A stretch of 64,000 nt of DNA from Pseudonocardia ammonioxydans (GCF_900115005.1 NZ_FOUY01000003.1:62001-126000), one strand, 5' to 3'. Shown: positions 33,393 through 42,202, counted from the stretch's first letter. The notes: generated by a model not told the origin, from the sequence alone. A program made the numbers and translations.

Positions 33393-33962
33393 ATGGACGC
33401 GTTGCCGCCCCGCCCGGTCGTCGGGATCCTGCACCCCGGCGTGATGGGCGCCGCGCTCGGTTCGGCGCTCAAGGCCCGCGCGGGCGCGGTGATCTGGGCG
33501 GACGCCGGACGCACGCACGCCACGGCGAAGCGCGCCGAGCTGGCCGACCTGATCGCCGTGCCGGATGTCGCCGCGCTGGCTGCACGCTCCGACGTCATCG
33601 TCGCGGTCTGTCCGCCGGCGGCGGCCCTGCAGGTCGCGGCGCAGGTCGCCGCCGGTCTCGAGGGACGGGCGGACCGGCCGCTCTACGTCGAGGCGAACAC
33701 GATCGACCCGGGCACCGTCCGGGAGATCGCGGCCGTGCTGGCCGGGCGGGCCACGGTGTGCGACGCCGCGGTGCACGGCCCGCCCGCCTGGGAGCGGGGC
33801 AGCACCGTGCTGTGGCTGGCCGGCCCGGGCGCGGACGCCGTGGCCGGGCTGTTCGGGGACAGCCCGTTCGACGCCCGCGTCCGGGGCACCGCCGTGGGCG
33901 ACATCGGCACCGCCGTGGGCGACATCGGCACCGCCGGCGGGACGCTCACCGGCCCGCGGTGA
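33393..33962 (+). CDS. NAD(P)-binding 6-phosphogluconate dehydrogenase-like protein, C-terminally truncated
   Basis: 189 aa. The Rossmann domain is intact (VGILHPGVMGAALGSALK, ARSDVIVAVCPPAAAL, YVEANTIDPGTVREIA, CDAAVHGPPAWERG). Family members of this type usually continue for another 80-100 residues with a helical C-terminal domain (VGAASALKM...-like). Here the protein runs instead into a duplicated GTAVGDI unit and stops three bases before the convergent dehydrogenase gene ends. It is probably a decaying gene or non-catalytic remnant. CATGAT six bases before the ATG suggests a leaderless start. Confidence 0.65.
   Translation: MDALPPRPVVGILHPGVMGAALGSALKARAGAVIWADAGRTHATAKRAELADLIAVPDVAALAARSDVIVAVCPPAAALQVAAQVAAGLEGRADRPLYVEANTIDPGTVREIAAVLAGRATVCDAAVHGPPAWERGSTVLWLAGPGADAVAGLFGDSPFDARVRGTAVGDIGTAVGDIGTAGGTLTGPR
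33885..33935 (+). repeat. 21-bp tandem duplication in the truncated NAD-binding gene
   Basis: Two perfect 21-base units encoding GTAVGDI occupy 33885-33905 and 33906-33926, followed by nine bases of a third. The repeat sits exactly where the family sequence breaks off, so the duplication may be linked to the truncation. Confidence 0.85.
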
Positions 33963-33965
33963 GGT

Positions 33966-35180
33966 TCAGGCCGCCACGGACCCGTGCGGGTCGATCACGA
34001 ACTTGCGGGCCACGCCGCCGTCGAACTCCTGGTACCCGCGTGGCGCGTCGTCCAGGGAGATCGTCGTGGCGTTGACCGCCTTCGCGATCTGCGCCCGGCC
34101 GGACAGGATCGCGTTCATCAGCTGCCGGTTGTACTTCTTCACCGGGCACTGGCCGGTGGTCAGGCTGTGCGACTTGGCCCAGCCGAGCCCGATCCGGACG
34201 CCGAGCGTGCCCTGCTTGGCGTTGTCGTCGACGGCCCCCGGGTCCCCGGTCACGTAGAGCCCGGGGATGCCCAGCGCCCCGCCGACCCGGGTGACCTCCA
34301 TGACCGAGTTCAGCACGGTGGCGGGAGCCTCCCCGGCGTCGCGGCCGTGCCCGCGGGCCTCGAACCCGACGGCGTCGACGGCCGCGTCCACCTCCGGCTC
34401 GCCGAGCAGCTGGTCGATCTGCTCGGGAAGCGTCCCGCCCGCGGACAGGTCGATCGTCTCGCAGCCGAAGCTGCGGGCCTGCTCCAGCCGGTCGGCGATC
34501 ATGTCCCCGACGATCACGGTGGCCGCCCCGAGCACCTGCGCGGCGTGCGCGGCGGCCAGCCCGACCGGGCCGGCCCCGGCGACGTAGACGGTCGAGCCGG
34601 TCGTGACCCCGGCGGTGAGGGCGCCGTGATAGCCGGTCGGGAAGATGTCGGACAGCATGGTGAGGTCGAGGATCTTCTCCAGGGCCTGGTCGCGGTCCGG
34701 GAAGCGGAGCAGGTTGAAGTCGGCGAAGGGCACCATCACGTACTCGGCCTGGCCGCCGACCCAGCCGCCCATGTCGACGTAGCCGTAGGCGGCGCCCGGC
34801 CGGGCCGGGTTGACGTGCAGGCAGACGCCGGTCTTGCCCTCGTTGCACATCCGGCAGCGCCCGCAGGCGATGTTGAACGGGACCGAGCAGATGTCGCCCG
34901 GTTCGACGAACAGCACGTCGTCGCCGACCTCGACGACCTCGCCGGTGATCTCGTGGCCGAGCGACTGCCCGACCGGCGCGGTGGTGCGGCCGCGGACCAT
35001 GTGCTGGTCCGAGCCGCAGATGTTGGTGGTGACGATCTTGAGGATGGCGGCGTGCGGCGCCTTTTTCTTGATCTTCAGTCCGTCGACGACCTCGGTCGGC
35101 AGCTCGAGCTTCGGGTACTCGATCCCCTCGACGGCGACCTGCCCCGGACCCTTGTAGACGACGACGCGGTTGTCGGGCAT
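33966..35180 (-). CDS. fdhA: Zinc-dependent, glutathione-independent formaldehyde dehydrogenase-type alcohol dehydrogenase
   Basis: 404 aa medium-chain dehydrogenase close to Pseudomonas putida formaldehyde dehydrogenase. The catalytic zinc motif is NICGSDQHMVRGR and GHEITGEVVEVG; the structural zinc cluster is CGRCRMCNEGKTGVC; the NAD-binding motif is VYVAGAGPVGLAAAHAAQVLGA. The segment IFPTGYHGALTAGV and the long C-terminal part match this subgroup. These enzymes oxidise formaldehyde or dismutate aldehydes with a tightly bound NAD. ATG at 35180 with GAGGGGAGCGAG upstream. It is divergent from the acyl-CoA dehydrogenase gene. Confidence 0.9.
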   Translation of the reverse strand: MPDNRVVVYKGPGQVAVEGIEYPKLELPTEVVDGLKIKKKAPHAAILKIVTTNICGSDQHMVRGRTTAPVGQSLGHEITGEVVEVGDDVLFVEPGDICSVPFNIACGRCRMCNEGKTGVCLHVNPARPGAAYGYVDMGGWVGGQAEYVMVPFADFNLLRFPDRDQALEKILDLTMLSDIFPTGYHGALTAGVTTGSTVYVAGAGPVGLAAAHAAQVLGAATVIVGDMIADRLEQARSFGCETIDLSAGGTLPEQIDQLLGEPEVDAAVDAVGFEARGHGRDAGEAPATVLNSVMEVTRVGGALGIPGLYVTGDPGAVDDNAKQGTLGVRIGLGWAKSHSLTTGQCPVKKYNRQLMNAILSGRAQIAKAVNATTISLDDAPRGYQEFDGGVARKFVIDPHGSVAA

Positions 35181-35317
35181 GACGACTCGCTCCCCTCGGT
35201 GCCGGTGCGCCACCGCGGCCGCGGACGGCGCGCGACGCCGCACCGGGTGCCGGGGCCGCGTCGCCGGGACCGACCGTGGCACAGGCGGCCCGGCTCCGAT
35301 ACCGCCATACTGCCCGG

Positions 35318-36523
35318 GTGACCGACGATCTCCTGGCCCCGCCGATCCCGGTACTGACCGCCCCGCACGACACCCCCGAGCGCCGGGCGCTGCAGGAGCA
35401 GGCGCGGGAGTTCGCGATGCGCCGGGTGCTGCCGGTGGCCGACGAGCTGGACCCGCGCAAGGGCGAGATCCCGCGCTCGCTGCTCGACGAGATGGGCGAG
35501 CTGGGGTACTTCGGGATCACGGTCGGGACCGAGTACGGCGGGCTCGGGCTGGGCGCCTTCGAGTACTGCATGGTGGCCGAGGAGCTGGCCCGGGCCTGGA
35601 TGAGCGTCGGGTCGATCATCGCCCGGGCGCAGGGGGCGGGTACGAACGTCGCCGACGCCGACCGCCGTGCCGAGCTGCTGCGCCGCAGTGCCCGCGGTGC
35701 GTGGATCGGCGCGATCGCGCTGTCCGAGCCGGAGGCGGGCTCCGACCTGGCCGCGGTCGAGACCCGCGCGGTCCGCGACGGGGACGAGTTCGTGATCACC
35801 GGGCGCAAGCGCTGGACCGGCAACGCGAAGGCGGCCGACTTCATCCAGGTGCTGGTGCGCACCGACGACCCGGAGCCGGGGGAGAAGCGCTCGGCGGGCC
35901 TGGCCACCGTGGTCGTGGAGAAGCCGCGCGACAGCTTCCCGGCCGGGCTGACCGGATCCCCGATCGACAAGATCGGCTACCACGGGTTCGTCACCTGGGA
36001 CCTGGAGTTCGACGGCCTGCGCGTCCCGGTCTCCGAGCAGCTCGGCGCCGGCGGCGAGGGTTTCGCCGACGCCCAGCGCTGGCTGAACATCGCCCGCGTG
36101 CACACCGCGGCCCGCGCGGTCGGGCTGGCCCGCGCCGCCGTCGAGGACTGCATCGTCTACCTGCAGCAGCGCCGCCAGTTCGAGCACCCGATCGGCGACT
36201 TCCAGGCCGTCCGGTTCACCCTCGCGACGATGGCCGCCCGGGTGGAGCAGGCGCGGTCGTTCTACCAGCACGTCGCGCACCGGCTGGACCAGGGCGAGCC
36301 GTGCGAGCGGGAGGCGGCGATGGCCAAGCTGGTCGCCACCGAGATGGCCGCCGAGGTGACCGCAGACGGCATCCAGCTGCACGGCGGCAACGGCTACACC
36401 ACCGAGCACCAGGTCGAGCGGCACTGGCGGGACGCCCGGCTGACCACGATCTTCGAGGGCACCAGCGAGATCCAGAAGAAGATCATCGCGGACCGGCTGC
36501 TGCCGCGCAGCCCCCTGGGGTAG
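35318..36523 (+). CDS. Acyl-CoA dehydrogenase
   Basis: 401 aa FAD-dependent dehydrogenase. Landmarks are IALSEPEAGSDLAAV (flavin/substrate loop), KRWTGNAKAADF, RRQFEHPIGDFQAVRF, LHGGNGYTTEHQVERHWRDAR and IFEGTSEIQKKIIADRLL with the likely catalytic Glu. It catalyses alpha,beta-desaturation of an acyl-CoA, passing electrons to ETF; chain length cannot be judged. The GTG at 35318 is preceded by CATACT at six bases, a leaderless arrangement, which is preferred over an upstream in-frame start. Confidence 0.93.
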   Translation: MTDDLLAPPIPVLTAPHDTPERRALQEQAREFAMRRVLPVADELDPRKGEIPRSLLDEMGELGYFGITVGTEYGGLGLGAFEYCMVAEELARAWMSVGSIIARAQGAGTNVADADRRAELLRRSARGAWIGAIALSEPEAGSDLAAVETRAVRDGDEFVITGRKRWTGNAKAADFIQVLVRTDDPEPGEKRSAGLATVVVEKPRDSFPAGLTGSPIDKIGYHGFVTWDLEFDGLRVPVSEQLGAGGEGFADAQRWLNIARVHTAARAVGLARAAVEDCIVYLQQRRQFEHPIGDFQAVRFTLATMAARVEQARSFYQHVAHRLDQGEPCEREAAMAKLVATEMAAEVTADGIQLHGGNGYTTEHQVERHWRDARLTTIFEGTSEIQKKIIADRLLPRSPLG

Positions 36524-36530
36524 TCCCGGG

Positions 36531-37109
36531 TCAGTCCGGGGCGTCGCCGTCGGCCGGCGCGCCGAGCCGGGCCGTGACGGCGCTCGCCGCACCGGCGGCG
36601 TCGCCGACGGTCACGACGAACCAGCGGCCGTCGGTGAGATCGAGCTCCAGGCACTCCCCGCCGCGGGTGGCGCGGAACCCGTCGCCGGCCGGGGTCCGGA
36701 CGACGCCGTAGCCGCCGAGCGCGAACCGGGCGGGGTCCAGCTCGCCGGCCCGGGCCGCGGTGACGTCGGCGAGCGCGACCCCGACGAGACGCCGCCCCAG
36801 CAGGGCCTGCTCCACCCGGACCTCGTCGTCGGCGACCACGACGCGTGAGCGGGACTGGGCCAGCAGCCAGCACGCGACCGCCGCCAGGACGACCGCGACG
36901 AGCACCGAGCCACCGCCGCCTGCCGCGTGCAGCGCCGCCACGACGACCGCGCCCACCGCGGCTGCCGTGCCGGCGCCCAGCAGCCGGCGGGAGACGACGG
37001 TGCGCGACCAGGTTGGTGGGGCGGTGGGTCCGCCGGCGTCGGCCACGGCGCGATCCTCCTCGGTGCGGTCCTCTCCGGCCGGTGCGGTCTTGTCCGGCCG
37101 GTTCCCCAT
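36531..37109 (-). CDS. Small membrane protein with PH-like C-terminal domain
   Basis: 192 aa. A charged N-terminal tail of about 45 residues is followed by two hydrophobic helices (GTAAAVGAVVVAALHAAGGG, SVLVAVVLAAVACWLLA). A beta-rich C-terminal domain (RVVVADDEVRVEQALLGRRLVGVALADVT, FALGGYGVVRTPAGDGF, LDLTDGRWFVVTVGD) resembles bacterial PH-like/DUF3093-like domains. Function is unknown. It converges on the acyl-CoA dehydrogenase gene, with seven bases between the stops, and is divergent from the esterase gene. Confidence 0.7.
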   Translation of the reverse strand: MGNRPDKTAPAGEDRTEEDRAVADAGGPTAPPTWSRTVVSRRLLGAGTAAAVGAVVVAALHAAGGGGSVLVAVVLAAVACWLLAQSRSRVVVADDEVRVEQALLGRRLVGVALADVTAARAGELDPARFALGGYGVVRTPAGDGFRATRGGECLELDLTDGRWFVVTVGDAAGAASAVTARLGAPADGDAPD

Positions 37110-37200
37110 CGACTGTACGCAGCCGAGCCGCCCGTCCAGCGCCCCGTCAGGAAACGTCCAGCACCGAACTCGGCGGCCCAGCTGCCCGCTCGCGGCGTTG

Positions 37201-37239
37201 CCGGACAGGCCGAGTACCTCCGGTACTGGGCCTGCCCGG
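37201..37239. repeat. 39-bp near-perfect palindrome in a divergent intergenic region
   Basis: Nested complementary arms are CCGG (37201-37204/37236-37239), CAGGCC (37206-37211/37229-37234) and AGTACC (37213-37218/37222-37227) around the loop TCC, with only two mismatched pairs. It lies between the starts of the PH-like and esterase genes, 75 bases before the latter. It could be a hairpin in an mRNA leader, an operator or a dispersed palindromic repeat. Confidence 0.75.
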
Positions 37240-37313
37240 CGCCTTGCGAGCGAACACCTGGATCCACCGATTCCGATGCCGACGTTCCCCGACGAGGCGC
37301 TACCGTGCGGATC

Positions 37314-38291
37314 ATGCCGCTGGACCCCGCATTCCGTACCGTTCTGGACACCCTCGCCGAGGCCGGGGCCCTGCCTCTGGTGCGCGACGGCGACCCGGTC
37401 GCGACGCGCGAGCACTACCGCGCGCTGGCTGTGGCCCGGCGCGGGCCCGACTTCGTCCCGGAGCAGGTCGCGGCGGTGGCCGACGACGTGCTCGACGGGC
37501 CCGGCGGCGGGATCCCGGTGCGCACCTACACCCCGGCCGACGACCGCGGAGCCCTGGTGCTCTACCTGCACGGCGGCGGCTGGGTGACCGGGGACCTGGA
37601 GACCCACGACCCGGTCTGCCGGCACGTGGCGAACGCGACCGGCGCCGTCCTCGTGGCGGTGGACTACCGGCGTTCCCCGGAGCATCCGCACCCGGCGCCG
37701 CTGGAGGACGCCTGGGCCGCGCTGCTCGCGGTCGCCGGGCGTCACCCGGACCGCCCGCTGGGCGTGGCAGGGGACAGTGCCGGGGCGAACCTGGCCGCCG
37801 GGCTGGCGCTGCGCGCCCGGGACCGCGGCGGTCCCGTCCTGGCCGGTCAGCTCCTGTTCTACCCACCGCTCGACCCGGACCCGGCGACCCCGTCGTTCCA
37901 GGAGAACGCCGAGGGCTACTTCCTCACCGCCGCCGACATGCGCTGGTTCTGGGCGCAGTACCTGGCCGGGCCCGAGCCGGCCGGGCCGGAGATCGCGCCG
38001 CTGGGGACGGCGACGCCGGCCGATCCGTCGGGCGTGGCCCCGGCCGTGGTCGCGACCGCCGAGTTCGACCCGCTGCGCGACGAGGGCCGGGACTGGGCCG
38101 GCGCGCTCGCCGCCGCGGGCGTGCCGGTGTCCACCGTGGAGGGTCCGGGGCTGGTGCACGGCTTCGTCGCGTTCCTCGGGGCGGTCCCCGCGGCCGAGCG
38201 CGTGGTCGCCGAGGCCCTCGACCGGTTCGCCGCCCTGCTGGGCACCTCGGCCGCGTCACACGCCCGTGACACGGGGGACACCGTCCGGTAG
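37314..38291 (+). CDS. Alpha/beta hydrolase of the hormone-sensitive lipase (HSL) family
   Basis: 325 aa carboxylesterase. The oxyanion motif HGGGWVTGDLETHD, nucleophile motif GDSAGANLAAGLAL, the acid in ATAEFDPLRDEG and the catalytic His in GLVHGFVAFLG are all present in family order. It should hydrolyse short-chain acyl esters in the cytoplasm; no signal peptide is seen. TACCGT (37301-37306) lies seven bases before the ATG, consistent with leaderless transcription. Confidence 0.93.
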   Translation: MPLDPAFRTVLDTLAEAGALPLVRDGDPVATREHYRALAVARRGPDFVPEQVAAVADDVLDGPGGGIPVRTYTPADDRGALVLYLHGGGWVTGDLETHDPVCRHVANATGAVLVAVDYRRSPEHPHPAPLEDAWAALLAVAGRHPDRPLGVAGDSAGANLAAGLALRARDRGGPVLAGQLLFYPPLDPDPATPSFQENAEGYFLTAADMRWFWAQYLAGPEPAGPEIAPLGTATPADPSGVAPAVVATAEFDPLRDEGRDWAGALAAAGVPVSTVEGPGLVHGFVAFLGAVPAAERVVAEALDRFAALLGTSAASHARDTGDTVR

Positions 38292-38362
38292 CGACGCCGG
38301 TCCACCCTGTGTGCCTGTCCGGTGGCGCAGCGTGAGTGCACCGGGAACGGACGGAGGGGTGG

Positions 38363-39079
38363 ATGGCGCAGCTCGGACGGACGGGGGCCCGGTTCGGGCC
38401 GCCGCAGGACCGGCAGGAACCGGCGGCTCAGCAGGAACCGGCTGCCCGGCAGGAACCGGCGGCGGCGCCGGTCCCACCGGTGCAGCAGGGCCCCGAGGAG
38501 GGGCCCGACGAGGCCCCCGAGGATGCCCGCGACGAGGGCCCGGACGAGGATCTTGTCGGGGTGACCGGGGCCCGGTTCGGTGGTCATTCCACGCGACGCA
38601 CCCGCCGGTCCCGCCGGCAGCGGGCCGCCGAGCGGGCCACTGAGCGGGCCACCGAGCGGGCCACCGAGCGGCCCGCGGCGGCCGGGGGTCCCGGGGAGCC
38701 GCCGGCACCGCCCGGGGCCGCGGACACCGCCCCGCTCCCGGTGGTGGGCTCCGCGCCGGTCCGCCCCTACGTCCTGACCGGCGGCCGGACCCGGGTCCGG
38801 GCGGAGCTGCGGCTGGAGACCCTGGTCTCGGTGTGCCCCGCCCCCGGTGCGGTGCCGGTCGCCACCGCGGAGCACGCGGCCGTGCTGCGGATCTGCGCCC
38901 GGTCCCGGTCGGTGTCGGAGGTGGCCGCACTCAGCGGGGTGCCCCTCGGCGTGGCGCGGGTCCTGATCGACGACCTGGTGGGCGAGCGCCGGCTCCTGGT
39001 GCACGGCTGCACCTCCGCCGAGGACGGGCCCGGCCTGGAGCTGATGGAGCGTGTGCTGTCCGGGCTGCGCGGTCTCTGA
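38363..39079 (+). CDS. DUF742 protein with a long N-terminal extension
   Basis: 238 aa. The C-terminal 110 residues are a DUF742 domain (RPYVLTGGRTR, LETLVS, EHAAVLRICARSRSVSEVAALSGVPLGVARVLIDDLV, LLVHG, LELMERVLSGLRGL), a winged-helix-like module usually encoded with a nitrate-sensing kinase, a roadblock protein and a small Ras-like GTPase. None of those partners is adjacent. The first 125 residues are low complexity: GARFG occurs twice, QEPAA units and ERAT units are tandemly repeated. ATG at 38363 with ACGGAGGGG upstream. Confidence 0.85.
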   Translation: MAQLGRTGARFGPPQDRQEPAAQQEPAARQEPAAAPVPPVQQGPEEGPDEAPEDARDEGPDEDLVGVTGARFGGHSTRRTRRSRRQRAAERATERATERATERPAAAGGPGEPPAPPGAADTAPLPVVGSAPVRPYVLTGGRTRVRAELRLETLVSVCPAPGAVPVATAEHAAVLRICARSRSVSEVAALSGVPLGVARVLIDDLVGERRLLVHGCTSAEDGPGLELMERVLSGLRGL

Positions 39080-39138
39080 TTCCCGACGGGGTACCGGGCC
39101 GGGCTGCGGAGACTCCGGGACGGGGTGAGGATGGAGCG

Positions 39139-39924
39139 ATGACCGACCCGCGTCCTGTCCGCATCGGACTGCAGCTGCAGCCGCAGCACGCCGACTACGC
39201 CGAGATCCGGCGCACCGTCGCCGCCGCCGAGGAGGCCGGCGTCGACGTGGTGTTCAACTGGGACCACTTCTTCCCGCTCTACGGCGAACCCGACGGCAAA
39301 CACTTCGAGTGCTGGACCATGCTCGGTGCCTGGGCCGAGGCGACGTCCCGGGTGGAGATCGGTGCCCTGGTCACCTGCAACAGCTACCGCAACCCGGAGC
39401 TGCTCGCCGACATGGCCCGCACCGTCGACCACGTCTCCGGCGGCCGGCTGATCCTCGGGATCGGCGCCGGCTGGTTCGAGCGCGACTACGACGAGTACGG
39501 CTTCGAGTTCGGCACCAAGGGCGACCGGCTGCGCGACCTGTCCCGGGCCCTGCCGCGGATCCGGGACCGCTGGGCGAAGCTCAACCCACCGCCCACCCGC
39601 GACATCCCGCTGCTCGTCGGCGGTGGCGGGGAGCGCAAGACGCTGCGCTACACCGCCGAGCACGCCACCATCTGGCACGGGTTCGGCGACCCGGACACGG
39701 TGGCGCACAAGTGCTCCGTGCTCGACGGGCACTGCCGTGACATCGGCCGCGACCCGGCGGAGATCGAGCGCTCGGTCGCCGTCGAGCAGGCCCCGGACGA
39801 GCTCGGCCCCCGCCTGCACGAGCTCGGGGTGCGGCTGTTCACCGTCGGCCAGGACGGGCAGGACGGCTACGACCTCGGTCTGCTCAAGGAGTGGATCGCC
39901 TGGCGCGACGGGCTGCGCGCCTGA
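39139..39924 (+). CDS. Luciferase-like (LLM) F420-dependent oxidoreductase
   Basis: 261 aa bacterial-luciferase-like TIM barrel. The segments VRIGLQLQPQHADYAEIRRTV, DVVFNWDHFFPLYG, IGALVTCNSYRNPELLADMARTVDHVSGGRLILGIGAGWFERDYDEYG and IPLLVGGGGERKTLRYTAEHA are typical of actinobacterial F420-using members. Substrate is unknown. ATG at 39139 with GGGTGAGGATGGAGCG upstream. It follows the DUF742 gene by 59 bases on the same strand and converges on the GGDEF-EAL gene. Confidence 0.87.
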   Translation: MTDPRPVRIGLQLQPQHADYAEIRRTVAAAEEAGVDVVFNWDHFFPLYGEPDGKHFECWTMLGAWAEATSRVEIGALVTCNSYRNPELLADMARTVDHVSGGRLILGIGAGWFERDYDEYGFEFGTKGDRLRDLSRALPRIRDRWAKLNPPPTRDIPLLVGGGGERKTLRYTAEHATIWHGFGDPDTVAHKCSVLDGHCRDIGRDPAEIERSVAVEQAPDELGPRLHELGVRLFTVGQDGQDGYDLGLLKEWIAWRDGLRA

Positions 39925-39936
39925 GGAGATCCGGGG

Positions 39937-42126
39937 TCAGGGCGTCCGCAGGAACGGGTCGCGGATCAGCTCCGGGACCCGTTCCGGGACCACGGCCGGC
40001 GCGTAGTACCAGCCCTGGGCGTTCGCGCAGCCGTAGCCGCGCAGCCGGGCGGCCTGCTCGCGGGTCTCGACCGCCTCCGCGGTGACCTCCAGGTCCAGCG
40101 CGGAGGCCAGCGAGATCAGGGTGCGCAGGATGACGTCGTCGCGCTCGGCCGACCCGGCGACGAAGTGCCCGGCCAGCTTCAGCACGTGCACCGGCAGGTG
40201 GCGCAGGTAGGCCAAGTTCGAGTAGCCGGTGCCGAAGTCGTCGATCGCGATCCGCACGCCCATCCGGTCCAGCTCGCGCAGCGTGGCCAGCGGCCGCCCC
40301 GGTGAGCCCATCAGGTCGGACTCGGTCAGCTCGATCTGCAGCTGCCCGGCCGGCCAGTCGTGCCGTTCGAGGGTGGCGGCGACGTCGGCGACCAGGTCGG
40401 ACTCGCCGATCTGGCGGGCCGCGACGTTCACGCTCACCAGCAGCGGCTGCTCCGGGTGCGCGTCGGCCCAGACCCGGCCCTGGCGGCACGCCTCGTCGAG
40501 CACCCGGCGCCCCAGGGGGACGACCAGGCCGGTCTCCTCGGCGAGTGGGATGAACCGGTCCGGGCCGAGCAGCTCCCCGTCGGGCCGCTGCCAGCGCACC
40601 AGTGCCTCGACCCCGATCGTCCGCTCGTCGGCGAGCCGGACCAGCGGCTGGTAGACGACCACGAAGTCGTCGCGGCGCAGCGCCTCGGGCATCTGCGAGG
40701 ACAGCTCGAAGCGGCGGACGTCGGAGCGGTGCCGCTCGCGGTCGTAGAGGGCGTAGCGGCCCCGGCCGGACCGCTTGGCCGAGTACAGGGTCGTGTCGGC
40801 GGCCTGCATCAGCTCGTCCGGGCCCAGCTCGCCGTCGTGCCGCACCACACCGACGCTGGCCGAGATCACGATGTCGCGCCCGTCGATCCGCACCGGGCGG
40901 CGCACCGTGTCCAGCGCCCGGCCGGCGATCTCCTCCAGGCTCGCGCGGTCGCGGCAGCTCGGCACCAGGACGACGAACTCGTCGCCGCCCATCCGCGCGA
41001 CCAGGTGCCCGTCCGGCTCCAGCACCGCGCGCAGCCGGTCGGCCAGCGCCTGGAGCAGGCGGTCGCCCGCCTGGTGGCCGAGGGTGTCGTTGACGACCTT
41101 GAAACCGTCGAGGTCGAGGTAGCAGACCCCGGCGCGGGCGCCGTCGGTCCCGGCGTCGGTGAGTGCGGCCCCGAGGCGGGCGAAGAACAGGGACCGGTTC
41201 GGCAGCCCGGTGAGCGGATCGTGCGAGGCCTGGTGCTCCAGGCGCTGCTGCAGCTCGAGCTGGTCGGTGACGTCGGAGATGACCGCGACGAGCCGGTGCG
41301 CCGACCCGTCGGCCTCACGCAGCGGGGTCACCACCGCGTCGATCCAGATCTCGGCGTCGTCGGCCCGGCGCACCGAGCGCACGAGCCGGAGCCGGTCCAG
41401 CGTGCCCTCCAGCAGCCGGGTCCGTTCGGCCCAGACCTCGGGGGCCTCCTCGACCGGCACGAACTCGACGACGTTCATGGCCGCGAGCTGGGCCCGGCTG
41501 TAGCCGAGCATCGCCGCGGCGGCCTCGTTCGCCTCGATCGACGCCACGTCCGGGTCGAAGATGATGATGCCGACCGCGGCCGAGTCGAACATCGCCGCGA
41601 ACCGCGCCTCGGACGCCCAGCGGGCGCGCTCGGCGACGGCGCGGGCCTCGAGCGCGGCCCGGGTGATCTGCTCGTGCTCGGCGAGGGCCTGCCGGCGCGC
41701 GGACTCCAGGAAGCCCCGGGCGAACGCGCCCTGCACCGCGGCGAGCCTGCGGGTGCGGGCCGCGGTGTCCGCGGCCGGTGCCAGCAGCTCACCGAGCAGC
41801 GCGACGCTGACCTCCAGGCACACCGGGTCGGTGACCCGGGCGTCGAGCAGGCCCCGGCCCGCGTCGGCGGGGACGGCCGGGTCGAGCCGCTCGGCGAGCG
41901 CGGCCTCCCGCAGCCGGGCCGCCGGGTGTTCCAGCAGCGGCCGCAGGTCGGCCTCCGAGGGCACGCAGTGGCGGGCCAGCTCGGCGGCCCACGACCCGGC
42001 GAGCGCGGCGACGGCGGGAACCCCGGCGGCGAGCAGGGCCGGGCCCTGGTCGGCGCGTGTAGCGGCGACGTCGGCCTGCTGCATCCACCGCCCCCGTTCG
42101 TCTCCGGTGGAGGGAGTCCCTTTCAT
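39937..42126 (-). CDS. PAS-GGDEF-EAL cyclic-di-GMP signalling protein
   Basis: 729 aa, no membrane segment. An N-terminal helical region of about 160 residues is followed by PAS (about 175-290, RWASEARFAAMFDSAAVGIIIFD), GGDEF (about 300-455; SHDPLTGLPNRS, ARMGGDEFVVL) and EAL (about 475-729; GVEALVRW, LSVNVAARQ-like, ELTESDL, DDFGTGYSNLAYL, AEAVET). The GGDEF site is intact, so it should make c-di-GMP. Most EAL catalytic residues are present, but the usual KIDxSF reads KLAGHF and the C-terminal QGYYF-like motif reads QGWYYA. ATG at 42126 or an internal ATG at 42084. Confidence 0.93.
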   Translation of the reverse strand: MKGTPSTGDERGRWMQQADVAATRADQGPALLAAGVPAVAALAGSWAAELARHCVPSEADLRPLLEHPAARLREAALAERLDPAVPADAGRGLLDARVTDPVCLEVSVALLGELLAPAADTAARTRRLAAVQGAFARGFLESARRQALAEHEQITRAALEARAVAERARWASEARFAAMFDSAAVGIIIFDPDVASIEANEAAAAMLGYSRAQLAAMNVVEFVPVEEAPEVWAERTRLLEGTLDRLRLVRSVRRADDAEIWIDAVVTPLREADGSAHRLVAVISDVTDQLELQQRLEHQASHDPLTGLPNRSLFFARLGAALTDAGTDGARAGVCYLDLDGFKVVNDTLGHQAGDRLLQALADRLRAVLEPDGHLVARMGGDEFVVLVPSCRDRASLEEIAGRALDTVRRPVRIDGRDIVISASVGVVRHDGELGPDELMQAADTTLYSAKRSGRGRYALYDRERHRSDVRRFELSSQMPEALRRDDFVVVYQPLVRLADERTIGVEALVRWQRPDGELLGPDRFIPLAEETGLVVPLGRRVLDEACRQGRVWADAHPEQPLLVSVNVAARQIGESDLVADVAATLERHDWPAGQLQIELTESDLMGSPGRPLATLRELDRMGVRIAIDDFGTGYSNLAYLRHLPVHVLKLAGHFVAGSAERDDVILRTLISLASALDLEVTAEAVETREQAARLRGYGCANAQGWYYAPAVVPERVPELIRDPFLRTP

Positions 42127-42202
42127 GATCGAGACACGGTAACCGATCCCCGGGCTCCCATGGGGCCGACCGGGTTACAGCCGGGCCACGGATCGGGTCG
42201 TT

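Noticed and set aside
37180-37260. Short peptide gene spanning the palindrome (frame reading AGQAEYLRYWACPAP)
   Set aside because: No start codon with ribosome binding site or -10 context; the sequence is explained by the palindrome.
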